Position numbers and translations under genes: made by a program
Shown here: piece after piece, positions 40,212 through 48,678 of the stretch
Numbering within the stretch: the first letter of the stretch is position 1
How the letters are laid out: each line of letters starts with the position of its first letter
Assembly (NCBI GenBank): GCA_964640325.1
Contig: CAZXID010000002.1
Location: forward strand, 90,986 to 154,985
From: DAOQAU01 sp964640325
GTDB lineage: Bacteria > Cyanobacteriota > Vampirovibrionia > Gastranaerophilales > Gastranaerophilaceae
Direction: 5' to 3'
Length of the DNA: 64,000 bases
Notes under the pieces: generated by a model
Told to the model about the DNA's origin: nothing
Seen by the model: the letters and a program-made list of their open reading frames with translations, nothing else
Databases searched by the model: none

Positions 40212-41876
40212 ATGAATAAATTTGAGTTCTTTTCTAAATTTAATGTTCCGGTGATTATCGTAAACGAAAAAAAAGAAGTTTTGTACAAAAACCATGTTTT
40301 TACAAGAGTTTTTGAAGATTTTATCGATTTACAAAAATTTTCGCATCAACTCAGCTTTGATGTATGCGTTCTGGAAGAAGGAAATATTGAAGCATATTCA
40401 CCGATTTATCAAGCGATTTATTCTCCGCAAAATTTTTTTGCCAGAGTTATTTGTCAAAATTCGGGGAAAGAAAATTTTTATTACAACATAACTTCAATCA
40501 AAAGAAACCGCTATATAGTTATAATTTTTGACGATGTAACTGCCGAAAATAAACTTGAAAGTCTGGAAAAAGAATACAATAAACTTTCTAAAGACTATAA
40601 AAATCTCTATGAAGAAAATCAGAATTTCGTAAAAATTAAGCAGAAAGCCCAAGCACAGGCAATAAAAATGGTCTTAATAAACAAAATGTCTAATATCATA
40701 AGAGAATCAATAGACATCTCAAAAGTAATAAATTCGGCGCTTAAAGAACTTTCCGTAATGTTTGGGGCTTTTAAAGTTTACTATGCCTCATCTGTTAATA
40801 AATCTTTTAAAAAAGAAGAAATTTTTCCAAATGACTTCAAGTATGAAATAGGCTCCATAGTTAAATTTGACGAAACAACATACAAGTCAGTCACAAACAA
40901 ACAAATTCAGGTTTCAAATTGCATAAAAGAGTGCCTTAACAGCGATGAAACACTCAAAGAAAAAGCCTCTCGAATAATTGTTCCTATTTATAATTTAAAT
41001 CAATTTTTGGGAATAATAGTCATTCTTTCAAACCAAAAAAGAGAATTAAATGATGAAATAGGGATTTTGGAAAGTGTTTCAGCACAGCTTGGAGCCGCAA
41101 TTGTTCAAGCCTCTTTGTTTAAACAAATTAATAAACAACGCGATGAACTTGAAATAGCGCTCAAGGAATTGAAAGATACTCAAATACAACTTATAAATTC
41201 TGAAAAAATGGCCTCTTTGGGTCAATTAATTGCCGGAGTTGCCCATGAAATAAACACTCCACTGGCTTCAATAAGCTCAAATAACGAAATAATAGCAAAA
41301 ATAATCAAAAAAATAGGCGATGACAGCATTTCAGAAATGCTTAAAGAGGTTAACGACCTTGACAAAGAAGCGGTTCAACGAATAAGCAATATTGTAAAAT
41401 CACTTAAAAAATTCGTAAGACTCGATGAAGCAGAACTTCAAGAAGCAGATATTAACCATGAAATTGATTTAACGCTAGATTTAATCCGCCATGAAACAAA
41501 AAATAAAATCGAAATTATAAAACATTACGGTATGCTCCCCTCGATTAAGTGTTATCCTAACATGTTAAATCAAGTTTTTATGAACATTTTAATTAATGCC
41601 TGCCAAAGTATTGAAAATAAAGGCTCTATAACCATCACAACTTCTTTTAAGAAAAATACCTTAACAGTCAGCATAAAAGATACCGGAAAGGGCATGAATA
41701 AAGATGAAATAAATAAAATTTTTACCGCAGGCTATACTACTAAAGGAGTAGGAGTTGGTACAGGGCTGGGATTGGCTATTTCAGAAAAGATTATCCAAAA
41801 GCATAATGGCACAATTCAGGTGAATAGTGAAATTGGGCTAGGTAGTGAGTTTATTATTACTATCTTTGGTAAGTAA
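40212..41876 (+). CDS. Soluble sensor histidine kinase (PAS-GAF-HisKA-HATPase)
   Basis: 554 residues from ATG 40212 (MNKFEFFSKFNVPVIIVNEK). A PAS-like domain (to about 115), a coiled coil, a GAF-like domain (about 165-305), a second coiled coil, then HisKA with the phosphate-accepting histidine in SLGQLIAGVAHEINTPLASI, and HATPase_c with N-box NQVFMNILINACQSI, DTGKGM and GTGLGLAIS. There is no membrane helix, so it senses an intracellular signal. No response regulator is adjacent. A short A/T-rich leader with a weak ribosome site precedes it. A 283-base region follows before the HEAT protein. Confidence 0.9.
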   Translation: MNKFEFFSKFNVPVIIVNEKKEVLYKNHVFTRVFEDFIDLQKFSHQLSFDVCVLEEGNIEAYSPIYQAIYSPQNFFARVICQNSGKENFYYNITSIKRNRYIVIIFDDVTAENKLESLEKEYNKLSKDYKNLYEENQNFVKIKQKAQAQAIKMVLINKMSNIIRESIDISKVINSALKELSVMFGAFKVYYASSVNKSFKKEEIFPNDFKYEIGSIVKFDETTYKSVTNKQIQVSNCIKECLNSDETLKEKASRIIVPIYNLNQFLGIIVILSNQKRELNDEIGILESVSAQLGAAIVQASLFKQINKQRDELEIALKELKDTQIQLINSEKMASLGQLIAGVAHEINTPLASISSNNEIIAKIIKKIGDDSISEMLKEVNDLDKEAVQRISNIVKSLKKFVRLDEAELQEADINHEIDLTLDLIRHETKNKIEIIKHYGMLPSIKCYPNMLNQVFMNILINACQSIENKGSITITTSFKKNTLTVSIKDTGKGMNKDEINKIFTAGYTTKGVGVGTGLGLAISEKIIQKHNGTIQVNSEIGLGSEFIITIFGK

Positions 41877-42159
41877 TAAGTGTTAAGTTTTGTTAATTTT
41901 TTAGCTTTAATATAGCTGAATTACGCATTATATTAAAAAAACAAACATATAAAACATAAAATAATACACATGGCGTAAGAAATTGTCTAAAAAATATGTT
42001 ATTATGTTACTATAAAGTGTTAATTTTACCCTTAATAATGAGTTTCAAATAAAATGTTACAAAAACTTTATAATAAATCGTAAAAAGTAAATATTTTCTC
42101 ACCGGATTTTTTTAATAAATTATGTGGTGTAGTTAATATTTTGTGTCGGAGGAAAACGA
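41877..42159. other. A/T-rich intergenic region before the HEAT-repeat gene
   Basis: 283 bases with no gene. It ends in the strong ribosome site GGAGG. Several AT-rich hexamers could serve as -10, but none is decisive. Confidence 0.5.
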
Positions 42160-43017
42160 ATGACAATCAGTGTAAAAAGTAAGAAAAAACAAGTAAAAAA
42201 GACATTTGAAGAACTTTTGTGTGATTTAAAAACAAGCAATTCCGAAAAAGTAAGATATAATGCGGCACGTATTTTGGGAGAAATGGGCGATTCAAACGCA
42301 GTTGAACCGCTTATTGACGTATTAAGATATGACAAAAACGGCTCTGTTCGTTTATATGCAGCCCGCGCGTTAGGTGAATTAGGCGATTCAAAAGCTACTG
42401 TTTTCTTAATCGATTCCCTTCGCAACGACAGAAACGTTGACGTACGTGTTCGTGCAGCTCGTGCTTTAGGAAGATTGGGTGGAGAAATTGTTGTAGAACC
42501 GCTTGTTGAAGCGCTTAACGATGAAAACCCTCAAGTGTGCATTACGGCCACCGATGCCTTAATTGAAATCGGCGATGTCGCAACTGATGCCTTGATGGAA
42601 TCTTTAGATCATGAAAAAGTAAATGTAAGATGTGATGCTACAAGAGCTTTGGGCGAAATCGGAAACAAAAAAGCGGTTGATAAATTAATCAACATGCTCT
42701 TTGATGAGTGGGTTAACGTCAGAATTTATGCGGTAACTTCTTTAGGCAAATTAAATGATACAAAAGCCGTTCCTGCACTCATTGACGTTATGAAAAACCG
42801 TAGGGAGAATGAACTGGTAAGAGCCGGTGCAGCAGCAGCTTTGGGCGTTTTAAGAGACCAAAGAGCACTTCTTCCTTTAAGAGAAATGATTATGGAAGCC
42901 GAAGAACTTGGCGAACTTGAAGACACCGCCCTTAAATCTTTCAAAAAGATTATGGCGGCTAACTGGCAATCAATTCCCGGTGCTGCCCCTCAGAAAAAAC
43001 CTGTTGCAGCATTATAA
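42160..43017 (+). CDS. HEAT/PBS-lyase-repeat protein
   Basis: A 285-residue protein almost entirely of HEAT-like repeats, about seven, each with the pattern VRxxAARALGELGDxxA(V): VRYNAARILGEMGDSNAVEP, VRLYAARALGELGDSKATVF, VRVRAARALGRLGGEIVVEP, VRCDATRALGEIGNKKAVDK and others, with a basic N-terminus. Such proteins are scaffolds, and in cyanobacteria include phycobilin lyases (CpcE/NblB types). There is no phycobilisome context here, so a lyase role is unlikely; protein binding is the safe reading. GGAGG precedes the ATG and a terminator follows. Confidence 0.9.
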   Translation: MTISVKSKKKQVKKTFEELLCDLKTSNSEKVRYNAARILGEMGDSNAVEPLIDVLRYDKNGSVRLYAARALGELGDSKATVFLIDSLRNDRNVDVRVRAARALGRLGGEIVVEPLVEALNDENPQVCITATDALIEIGDVATDALMESLDHEKVNVRCDATRALGEIGNKKAVDKLINMLFDEWVNVRIYAVTSLGKLNDTKAVPALIDVMKNRRENELVRAGAAAALGVLRDQRALLPLREMIMEAEELGELEDTALKSFKKIMAANWQSIPGAAPQKKPVAAL

Positions 43018-43047
43018 TTTGTAAACAAAAAACATAACATATAACGA

Positions 43048-43080
43048 TTTAGGCGGAAATCAAAGATTTCCGCCTTTTAT
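43048..43080 (+). terminator. Terminator after the HEAT-repeat gene
   Basis: AGGCGGAAATC and GATTTCCGCCT, an 11-bp stem, with TTTATTTTG. Confidence 0.88.
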
Positions 43081-43085
43081 TTTGA

Positions 43086-43113
43086 TTGACTTTCCTCTGG
43101 GGGGGGGTATAAT
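43086..43113 (+). promoter_or_regulatory. Prepilin B promoter with G9 homopolymer in the spacer
   Basis: -35 TTGACT (43086-43091) and consensus -10 TATAAT (43108-43113) are 16 bases apart; the spacer ends in nine G (43099-43107) immediately before the -10. Slippage in the G tract would alter the spacing (17 is optimal), the classic layout of a phase-variable promoter. Confidence 0.7.
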
Positions 43114-43149
43114 TGTTATGGATTTAAATTATAATATTCAAGGATTTTT

Positions 43150-44043
43150 ATGAAAGAAGTATTTACACAATTACGTCATGCTGAACTGACGTATGGTGTT
43201 GCTGAGACAAAGTCGAAGCTTACAGCTACGGCTTTCGCTTGCGAAGTAGGTTCAGCATCTAACCCGTGTCCGCATGTTGGAAAGATCCTGAGACAAGCTC
43301 AGGATGACAGAAAAAAAGGTTTTACGCTTGCAGAGGTTTTGATAACATTGACCATTATAGGGGTTGTGGCGGCTTTGACCATCCCAAATTTGATTGCCAG
43401 TTACCAAAAACAGCAATATGTAACGCAACTAAAAAAAGTTTATACAGAACTTTCTCAAGCCCTCAAATTAATGATGGCGGATGAAAGTATAAATAAAATT
43501 TCCGTTTCTGATACATTAACGCATCAAGTAGACGAAGATTTGCCGGATGAAGCTTTTCAGAAGCTTGGCGATGAATTTTTGAAAAAATATTTTAAAGTAA
43601 TCAAAGATTGCGGCATGGAAGATCCCAACTCGTGCTTTGCTCAAGACTCAAAAGGGACAGATGGAACTAATTTTACTCCTGGAAATCCTCATTATTGTGT
43701 AATTATAGCAAGCGGGGCAAGTATTTGCATGCGCCCTGCTAATGTAGCTAAATCAGGGACAATAATTGTGGATGTGAATGGACTTAAAAAACCAAACATA
43801 GCGGGTAGAGATATTTTTTCTATGGCATTTTTTTATGACGGGTCAATTGACGGATTTCAAATAAATCCGCAGTGTAGACAAGGGAAAAGGACATGGAATG
43901 GTACGGGTGCTCTTTGCGGTGCATATGGAAATAACGCCTCTGAAGCTCGGGAGAACTATTTTTCTGGCGGCTGTTTAATTAACGGTTATGGTTCAAGTTG
44001 TTTTGGTAAAATCTTAAACGATAACTGGAAAATGGATTATTAA
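43150..44043 (+). CDS. Prepilin-like protein B, with repeat-encoded leader
   Basis: A 297-residue paralogue of prepilin A. The prepilin site is near residue 57: KKG, then FTLAEVLITLTIIGVVAAL, followed by SYQKQQYVTQLKKVYTELSQ as in A. The leader includes the repeat-derived LRHAELTYGVAETKSKL and ILRQAQDDRKK (composite 43172-43311). A out-of-frame ATG in the repeat (ATGACAGAAAAAAAGG) is one A short of reading MTEKKGFTL, a leader of normal short length. The mature part has cysteine pairs, NGLKKPNIAGRDIF, and the end GKILNDNWKMDY. AAGGA lies 6 bases before the ATG. Likely a minor pilin/pseudopilin; target machine unknown. Confidence 0.88.
   Translation: MKEVFTQLRHAELTYGVAETKSKLTATAFACEVGSASNPCPHVGKILRQAQDDRKKGFTLAEVLITLTIIGVVAALTIPNLIASYQKQQYVTQLKKVYTELSQALKLMMADESINKISVSDTLTHQVDEDLPDEAFQKLGDEFLKKYFKVIKDCGMEDPNSCFAQDSKGTDGTNFTPGNPHYCVIIASGASICMRPANVAKSGTIIVDVNGLKKPNIAGRDIFSMAFFYDGSIDGFQINPQCRQGKRTWNGTGALCGAYGNNASEARENYFSGGCLINGYGSSCFGKILNDNWKMDY
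43172..43311. repeat. Composite palindromic repeat inside prepilin B
   Basis: CGTCATGCTGAACTGACGTA to GATCCTGAGACAAGCTCAGG then ATGACAG. Counterpart of 6417-6545 in prepilin A. Confidence 0.85.
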
Positions 44044-44067
44044 AACTTTTCTTTTCTATCCAAAAAT

Positions 44068-44460
44068 TTAACCGCCCTCAGTGAAAGAAATACTTGTAAC
44101 ACCAGCATTTCTGGCATTATCCATAAGCCTTACCACTGCTCCGTGGGTAGAATTAGGAGAAGACTCTATCAAAAGCCCGTCGGGCATGGTTTTTACCTTA
44201 TCTTTTATAACCTGTGAAAGATTTTCCGGCGCAATTTCTTCGCCGTCAAAGATATATTTATCGTCATTTGTAACGGCAATATTAATGGTTTTTGTTTCTT
44301 TTATGTTTTGCTGCTCGACCATATCAGGCACGGTAAGGTTTAAGCCTTGCTGATCTAACAGCGGGGCTATAACCATCATTATGATTAAAAGCACCAAAAA
44401 TATGTCAGTAAGCGGTGTTATGTTTATTTCATTAAAACTATCTCTGTGTCTTGTTGCCAT
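44068..44460 (-). CDS. exbD: ExbD/TolR-family protein (second copy)
   Basis: A 130-residue ExbD/TolR protein. INITPLTDIFLVLLIIMMVI holds the single membrane helix with the proton-path aspartate; the periplasmic domain follows, with DGEEIAPENLSQVIKDKVKT. It energises a TonB- or Tol-type system together with ExbB. The preceding gene codes for a paralogue (15 bases upstream), so this cluster has two ExbD copies. It is convergent with prepilin B. Confidence 0.92.
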   Translation of the reverse strand: MATRHRDSFNEINITPLTDIFLVLLIIMMVIAPLLDQQGLNLTVPDMVEQQNIKETKTINIAVTNDDKYIFDGEEIAPENLSQVIKDKVKTMPDGLLIESSPNSTHGAVVRLMDNARNAGVTSISFTEGG

Positions 44461-44475
44461 TTTATTTTATCCTTT

Positions 44476-44985
44476 TTAATCTTCCCAATCCTGTGTATCA
44501 TTTACCTGTTCAGGCTGTTTTTCAATAGGTTTAGTTCTTTTATTATTTCCATAGGAAAGAGTTTTTTGATCTTTTTTGCTTAAAGGCTCGCCTGCAAGAA
44601 CCAATTTTGTAAATTCTGCTTCTTTTGCCGCATTCATAATTTTCATTATCTCAGAGCTTTTGGTTTTTTCGTCTGCTTTTACGACAACCTCTTTCTTTTC
44701 AAGCGAATCTTTTATTGCAAGAAGCTCGTTTGTGAGATTATCGGCGCTTATTTGCTTGCCGTTAATATACATAACCCCTTCTTTTGTAACCGCAACAGTT
44801 GCATCTTTTTGCTCAACAGAAACGCCGCTGTTAATTTCGGGAATATTTATCGAATTATCCATAGATTGAAACGTAGGTGCAACAACCATCATGATAATTA
44901 AAAGCACTAAAAATATATCCGTAAGCGGAGTTATATTTATTTCTGTAAACAGTGCATCTTTACCCTTTGTAGTTTTAATCGACAT
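44476..44985 (-). CDS. exbD: ExbD/TolR-family protein (first copy)
   Basis: About 169 residues from ATG 44985 (MSIKTTKGKDALF), with AAAGGA before; the frame could begin at 45012 but that lies in repeat DNA. FTEINITPLTDIFLVLLIIM has the membrane helix and aspartate, nearly identical to the other copy; the periplasmic domain and a charged tail (RTKPIEKQPEQVNDTQDWED) follow. It may form a heteromer with the second copy. Between it and ExbB lies a composite repeat (45009-45173). Confidence 0.92.
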   Translation of the reverse strand: MSIKTTKGKDALFTEINITPLTDIFLVLLIIMMVVAPTFQSMDNSINIPEINSGVSVEQKDATVAVTKEGVMYINGKQISADNLTNELLAIKDSLEKKEVVVKADEKTKSSEIMKIMNAAKEAEFTKLVLAGEPLSKKDQKTLSYGNNKRTKPIEKQPEQVNDTQDWED

Positions 44986-45008
44986 TTTTTTTCCTTTACC
45001 TTTATCTG

Positions 45009-45173
45009 TCATGCTGAACTTGTTTGACTTCTTTTCCCGAAATCTTTGATTTCGTGGAAAATGTCCTTACGGTACATGTGGATTATCCACTCTTTAGATT
45101 TAATTTTCAATAGTATCAACATCTTTCCCTTATTAAGGGCTGGATAGATCCTGAAATAAATTCAGGATGACAA
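45009..45173. repeat. REP-like composite between exbB and exbD
   Basis: GTCATGCTGAACTTGTTTGA and, at the other end, GATCCTGAAATAAATTCAGG then ATGAC; internal AAATCTTTGATTT hairpin. Confidence 0.8.
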
Positions 45174-45193
45174 AATATTGTTTGATTTTGGAC

Positions 45194-45841
45194 TTATAAA
45201 GCTATATTTGAAGCTGATTGGACTTTAACTTCCTCTTCAGAATCAACAAAACTCAAGAAAAGAAGTTTTATTAACTGAAAATCATCTTCAAATCTTTTTA
45301 CTATTGACTGAAAAGAATTGTAAAAAATAACCGCAATAATCGCAACACCCAAACCGAAAGCGGTAGCGATAAGTGCAGAGCCGATACCCATTGCAACAGC
45401 GGCTGACTGATTTCCTTGAGTTGCAAGATCTTGGAAAGTATAAAGAATTCTCACAACCGTACCAAACAAACCTAAAAACGGAGCAACACCGCCGATTGTA
45501 CCCAAAATCGTAAGATGGCTTTCAAGTTTTCTTGTAGCAAGGCTTGCGGCGATATCAAAAGAACGCGAAAACCCCTTTTTTTGTTCGGAAAAAATCCTAA
45601 CCGCTTCTTCGCTGACTTCTCCGATAACCCCGCCTAACTGAACACTCAGGTTTTGTGCGCTGTCAAGGTTATTTCTTGCCAATTCTTTTTGTAACTTCGG
45701 AATGAACTGCACAACATCTCTTTTATTTTTGTTATAAAAAGAGTACCTGTTAAGTGCAACCGCAACGACTAAAATCGAGCATACCAAAATCGGCAACAAC
45801 ACAGGCCAGTCCATTTTGATTGAATGTAGTAATAATTCCAT
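45194..45841 (-). CDS. exbB: ExbB/TolQ/MotA-family proton channel protein
   Basis: A 215-residue three-helix protein. An N-terminal helix (LLPILVCSILVVAVALNRY), a cytoplasmic loop, then TLGTIGG-like ILGTIGGVAPFLGLFGTVVR and ALIATAFGLGVAIIAVIFYN with the conserved residues of the channel. ExbB forms the pentamer that holds ExbD. It is 40 bases after the tonB-like gene, on the same strand. The cluster order TonB-ExbB-ExbD-ExbD is plain. Confidence 0.93.
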   Translation of the reverse strand: MELLLHSIKMDWPVLLPILVCSILVVAVALNRYSFYNKNKRDVVQFIPKLQKELARNNLDSAQNLSVQLGGVIGEVSEEAVRIFSEQKKGFSRSFDIAASLATRKLESHLTILGTIGGVAPFLGLFGTVVRILYTFQDLATQGNQSAAVAMGIGSALIATAFGLGVAIIAVIFYNSFQSIVKRFEDDFQLIKLLFLSFVDSEEEVKVQSASNIAL

Positions 45842-45880
45842 AGTTTTATCCTCTTTTTTATGTAATAACTTATTTTCTGA

Positions 45881-47029
45881 TTAGTAATTTGTTGCTCCAA
45901 AAACATTATAGTCAAATGTGAATTGAATGTCTATGCTGCTTCCTTTATAATCCGGCGGAAGCGGTTTGAACGGTGCAGTGAGCTCAACCGCACTGAGTGC
46001 AGCTTTATCGGCACTTGGAACCCCTGACGATTTGAATACTTTGATTGAAAGAAGTCTTCCGTCGCGGGCAATTTTAAACAAAAGAATTACGCGTTTGCTT
46101 TCGTTGCCCTTTGGCGGATCCCAATTCATTTTAATTCTTCTTTGAAGTTCTCTCATATAAGGTCCGAAATCGGGCTCTCTGATTGCATCTATACCCGGTG
46201 CTCCACCGCCGCCGCCCGGATTACCGTAATTGCCGTAACCGGATGAACCTTTTGACATTTTTGAACCGCTCGAACCGACACTTGCACCCCCACTGCTTGA
46301 AGGCGACAGAGAAGGGACGGGAGCATAACTTTTACCGCTTCCGCTGGAGCCTGTTTTTGCGCTTCCGCTTCCGCCTATCGGGCCTGTTGAATAAGTTTTC
46401 CCTGTACTTGAGCTTGATGCTTTGGGTATAGGAACAGCAAATTCAGGATTTGGCTTAACAGATGGCCTTGGCACAGAAGGCGGCTTTATTGAAGGCCTTG
46501 CCGATGGCGGCTGAGGTCTTGCTTCGGGTTGTTTTTGGGTTAACTGTTCAAAAACATTTTTCTTTTGAGGCACTTTTTGTGCCTGAGGCTTTTTAACAGA
46601 AGGTTTTTTTGCGCTTTGACTAGGTCTTGATTGTTGCTGAACTGCTTTTTTTGCGGGTGAAGGAGAAGGCATGGAAACCTTTTTCTTTATATCCCTTTTT
46701 CCTCCTGTTCTTGAATTCCTGTCTGCGCGATAAGGAGTTTTTTTATTTAAAGGCATTTGTTCTTTGTCAACGAGCACAAATTCTATATCATTCATCTTCG
46801 GTTTTGGTTTTTCAAATATAGAAAGGGTTATGCCCATGAGCGTCAAAATTAAAATTATAAGCCAAATAAGCCCGACCACAGCAGGGTGCAAAACAGTTGA
46901 CAATACAAGAGATTTTTTAAAAGAAATACCCTCCTGCGATTTTTTTAAAATCGAAGGAATGGTATAACTTTCTTTTTCTTCTATATCGTCATCATCTATT
47001 AAACTGTTAATGTTTCCCAAAATTGCCAT
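45881..47029 (-). CDS. TonB-family protein
   Basis: 382 residues from ATG 47029 (MAILGNINSL); GGGGA sits before it, and the TTG at 47041 is less likely. One membrane helix (residues about 50-72, VVGLIWLIILILTLMGI), a long proline/serine/glycine linker (residues 100-280, e.g. RPQPPSARPSIKPPSVPRPS) and a TonB C-terminal domain (PYMRELQRRIKMNWDPPKGN, VILLFKIARDGRLLSIKVFK, SADKAALSAVELTAPFKPLP). It spans the periplasm to outer-membrane receptors or acts in envelope maintenance, so the organism is a diderm. It lies upstream of exbB in the same operon. Confidence 0.9.
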   Translation of the reverse strand: MAILGNINSLIDDDDIEEKESYTIPSILKKSQEGISFKKSLVLSTVLHPAVVGLIWLIILILTLMGITLSIFEKPKPKMNDIEFVLVDKEQMPLNKKTPYRADRNSRTGGKRDIKKKVSMPSPSPAKKAVQQQSRPSQSAKKPSVKKPQAQKVPQKKNVFEQLTQKQPEARPQPPSARPSIKPPSVPRPSVKPNPEFAVPIPKASSSSTGKTYSTGPIGGSGSAKTGSSGSGKSYAPVPSLSPSSSGGASVGSSGSKMSKGSSGYGNYGNPGGGGGAPGIDAIREPDFGPYMRELQRRIKMNWDPPKGNESKRVILLFKIARDGRLLSIKVFKSSGVPSADKAALSAVELTAPFKPLPPDYKGSSIDIQFTFDYNVFGATNY

Positions 47030-47100
47030 TAATTTCCCCAAAATCTCTCAATCTGTTCACATTTTAGACAAAATATGAACAAAGATTATTAGCCAATTTA

Positions 47101-47850
47101 CTAATAATCGTAGTTATATCCTGAAGGGTTAACTGTAATAGGTTGGTCAATTACAAGCTGAACAGTAGCATTTGAAGGGATTACAACATCTTGACCCTTG
47201 TCATATATTGATTTTGCAAGTCCTGCACCTGCACCGACACCTGTCATAATTGCCGTTCCTTTGCCTACGGCACCACCTGCAATAGCTGATGCCACAAGCC
47301 CTGTAAGCGCGCCTGCTGCAGAACCTACAGCCATATCTTTTGCATATTCTTTAGCGGTATCCATTTTTGTTCCACCTTTAAGTAATCCTGTTCCGTCATC
47401 TGTTTTAATCATTGCAGATATAGGAATTCTAGCCCCGTAGGGTGTTGTTACTTCGGTAAATCTGAGTCTCAAAGAGCCGTTTATTGTCCCGTGTTTTGCC
47501 TTTGTAACCTGAGTTACAGTTCCCATAACCGTGCTTCCTGCAGGTGCAATCATGGTTGAATTGTAATAAAAATCAGAGCCTAAAGTTACACTCACGGGTT
47601 GACCCAGAGTTAAAAATTCAGAACTTATGGGAGTTGAAGCCACAGCCGACATTGTAATCCCCGGCGGAACCGTTACAACTCTTCCCTTTAAAGGTTGATT
47701 TCCTGTTTGCCTTACCTCACTTGGATAATAGTTTTGTTGGTATTGCGGCTGAGGAAAATTAGGCTGATATTGATAATTGCTTGCCGCAAAAGACAAATTT
47801 GCGCCTGCCATTGAAGCCAACAAAATTAAGCTAAGAGTTTTTTTATTCAT
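47101..47850 (-). CDS. Exported protein, beta-rich, related to the next gene
   Basis: 249 residues with a signal peptide (MNKKTLSLILLASMAGANLS then FAA). A glutamine/tyrosine-rich stretch follows, then a domain with VTVPPGITMSAVASTPISSE, APAGSTVMGTVTQVTKAKHG and NGSLRLRFTEVTTPYGARIP, which resembles TrbI/TraB-type or LysM-less envelope beta domains; a glycine/alanine helix region (AVGSAAGALTGLVASAIAGG) comes near the end. I can name no function. It shares this pattern with the next gene (47922), so the two are probably paralogues. Its start is followed by TonB cluster genes on the same strand, an envelope context. Confidence 0.72.
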   Translation of the reverse strand: MNKKTLSLILLASMAGANLSFAASNYQYQPNFPQPQYQQNYYPSEVRQTGNQPLKGRVVTVPPGITMSAVASTPISSEFLTLGQPVSVTLGSDFYYNSTMIAPAGSTVMGTVTQVTKAKHGTINGSLRLRFTEVTTPYGARIPISAMIKTDDGTGLLKGGTKMDTAKEYAKDMAVGSAAGALTGLVASAIAGGAVGKGTAIMTGVGAGAGLAKSIYDKGQDVVIPSNATVQLVIDQPITVNPSGYNYDY

Positions 47851-47921
47851 ACTAGTGCCCTCCTTTTATAAATTTTCTACTACCTATATACTAATAATTA
47901 TCATTCCAAAACCTATCTTTG

Positions 47922-48491
47922 TCAATTTGTAACACTGTGTGTAATAAAAACAGGCGATACCAGAACAACTATAAGCTCTGCCCCTGATGCAACAACGGTG
48001 TGCTCACCCATTTGTCTTGTGGCACCGGGCACATATTGAAGCGTCCCATGGGAAAACCCCTGCTGAAAGTGTGGCATTTTATCATAGGTCGCCGGATTTG
48101 TAAGCTCTCCTCCTATTAAATTTCCTTTTGGCGTGTATATATAAGCTCTTACCGGCGTTTCGTAGCCATCGGGAGTTTTAAATTTTATAACCTTAATAAC
48201 CATGGATCCGTTTGTCCCCACCACCGGCTCATTTATTTTTTCAACGTAGCCGAAAAATTCCGTATTTTTAGGAATGACGTTTGTATCATACAAATACAAA
48301 TCGGACACTGCAATAAATTTAACCTTCGTCCCTTCATCGCAGTATTGTGTTGAAATCTCCTGTGTGCTTATTACAGGGATAAATGTTCCTTTAGGAATTT
48401 CAGCACCCTCATAGCCTCTAAGCTGGATTTCGCACAGACAAGGCAGAGCAAAAGAAATCATTAAAAATAAAAGTAAAAATAACCTTTTCAT
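47922..48491 (-). CDS. Exported protein, paralogue of 47101
   Basis: 189 residues, signal peptide MKRLFLLLFLMISFALPCLC (cut before E21 or a lipoprotein-like cysteine at 18 or 20). Then IPKGTFIPVISTQEISTQYC, VIPKNTEFFGYVEKINEPVV and NGSMVIKVIKFKTPDGYETP, the same order of motifs as the previous protein. Function unknown. A heptamer tract lies just after the start region (48507-48538). Confidence 0.72.
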   Translation of the reverse strand: MKRLFLLLFLMISFALPCLCEIQLRGYEGAEIPKGTFIPVISTQEISTQYCDEGTKVKFIAVSDLYLYDTNVIPKNTEFFGYVEKINEPVVGTNGSMVIKVIKFKTPDGYETPVRAYIYTPKGNLIGGELTNPATYDKMPHFQQGFSHGTLQYVPGATRQMGEHTVVASGAELIVVLVSPVFITHSVTN

Positions 48492-48506
48492 GATTAATAA
48501 TTATAG

Positions 48507-48637
48507 CAGTAAATAATAAATAGTAAATGGTAAATAGTTCCACGCACCACCCATTTGGTGCGCATTGCGCACCCTACAAACTTTCAGATGTTCACACGTT
48601 TAGCCAAAGAGATCCTTAAACTAGTTCAGGATGACGT
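48507..48637. repeat. Repeat cluster: heptamers, GGTGCGCA palindrome, REP palindrome
   Basis: AGTAAATAATAAATAGTAAA tract (48507-48538), GGTGCGCATTGCGCACC (48555-48571), and GATCCTTAAACTAGTTCAGG then ATGAC (48604-48637). Confidence 0.8.
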
Positions 48638-48678
48638 GGTTGTTAAAACCGTTCTGCCCTTCACCCTTTCAGCCCTTA

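Noticed and set aside
42160..43017. HEAT protein as a phycocyanobilin lyase
   Set aside because: No phycobiliprotein or pigment gene in the window; HEAT repeats alone do not define the enzyme.
43099..43107. G9 tract as a sequencing artefact
   Set aside because: Possible, but its exact fit between a good -35 and a consensus -10 makes a functional tract more likely; left as a check on reads.
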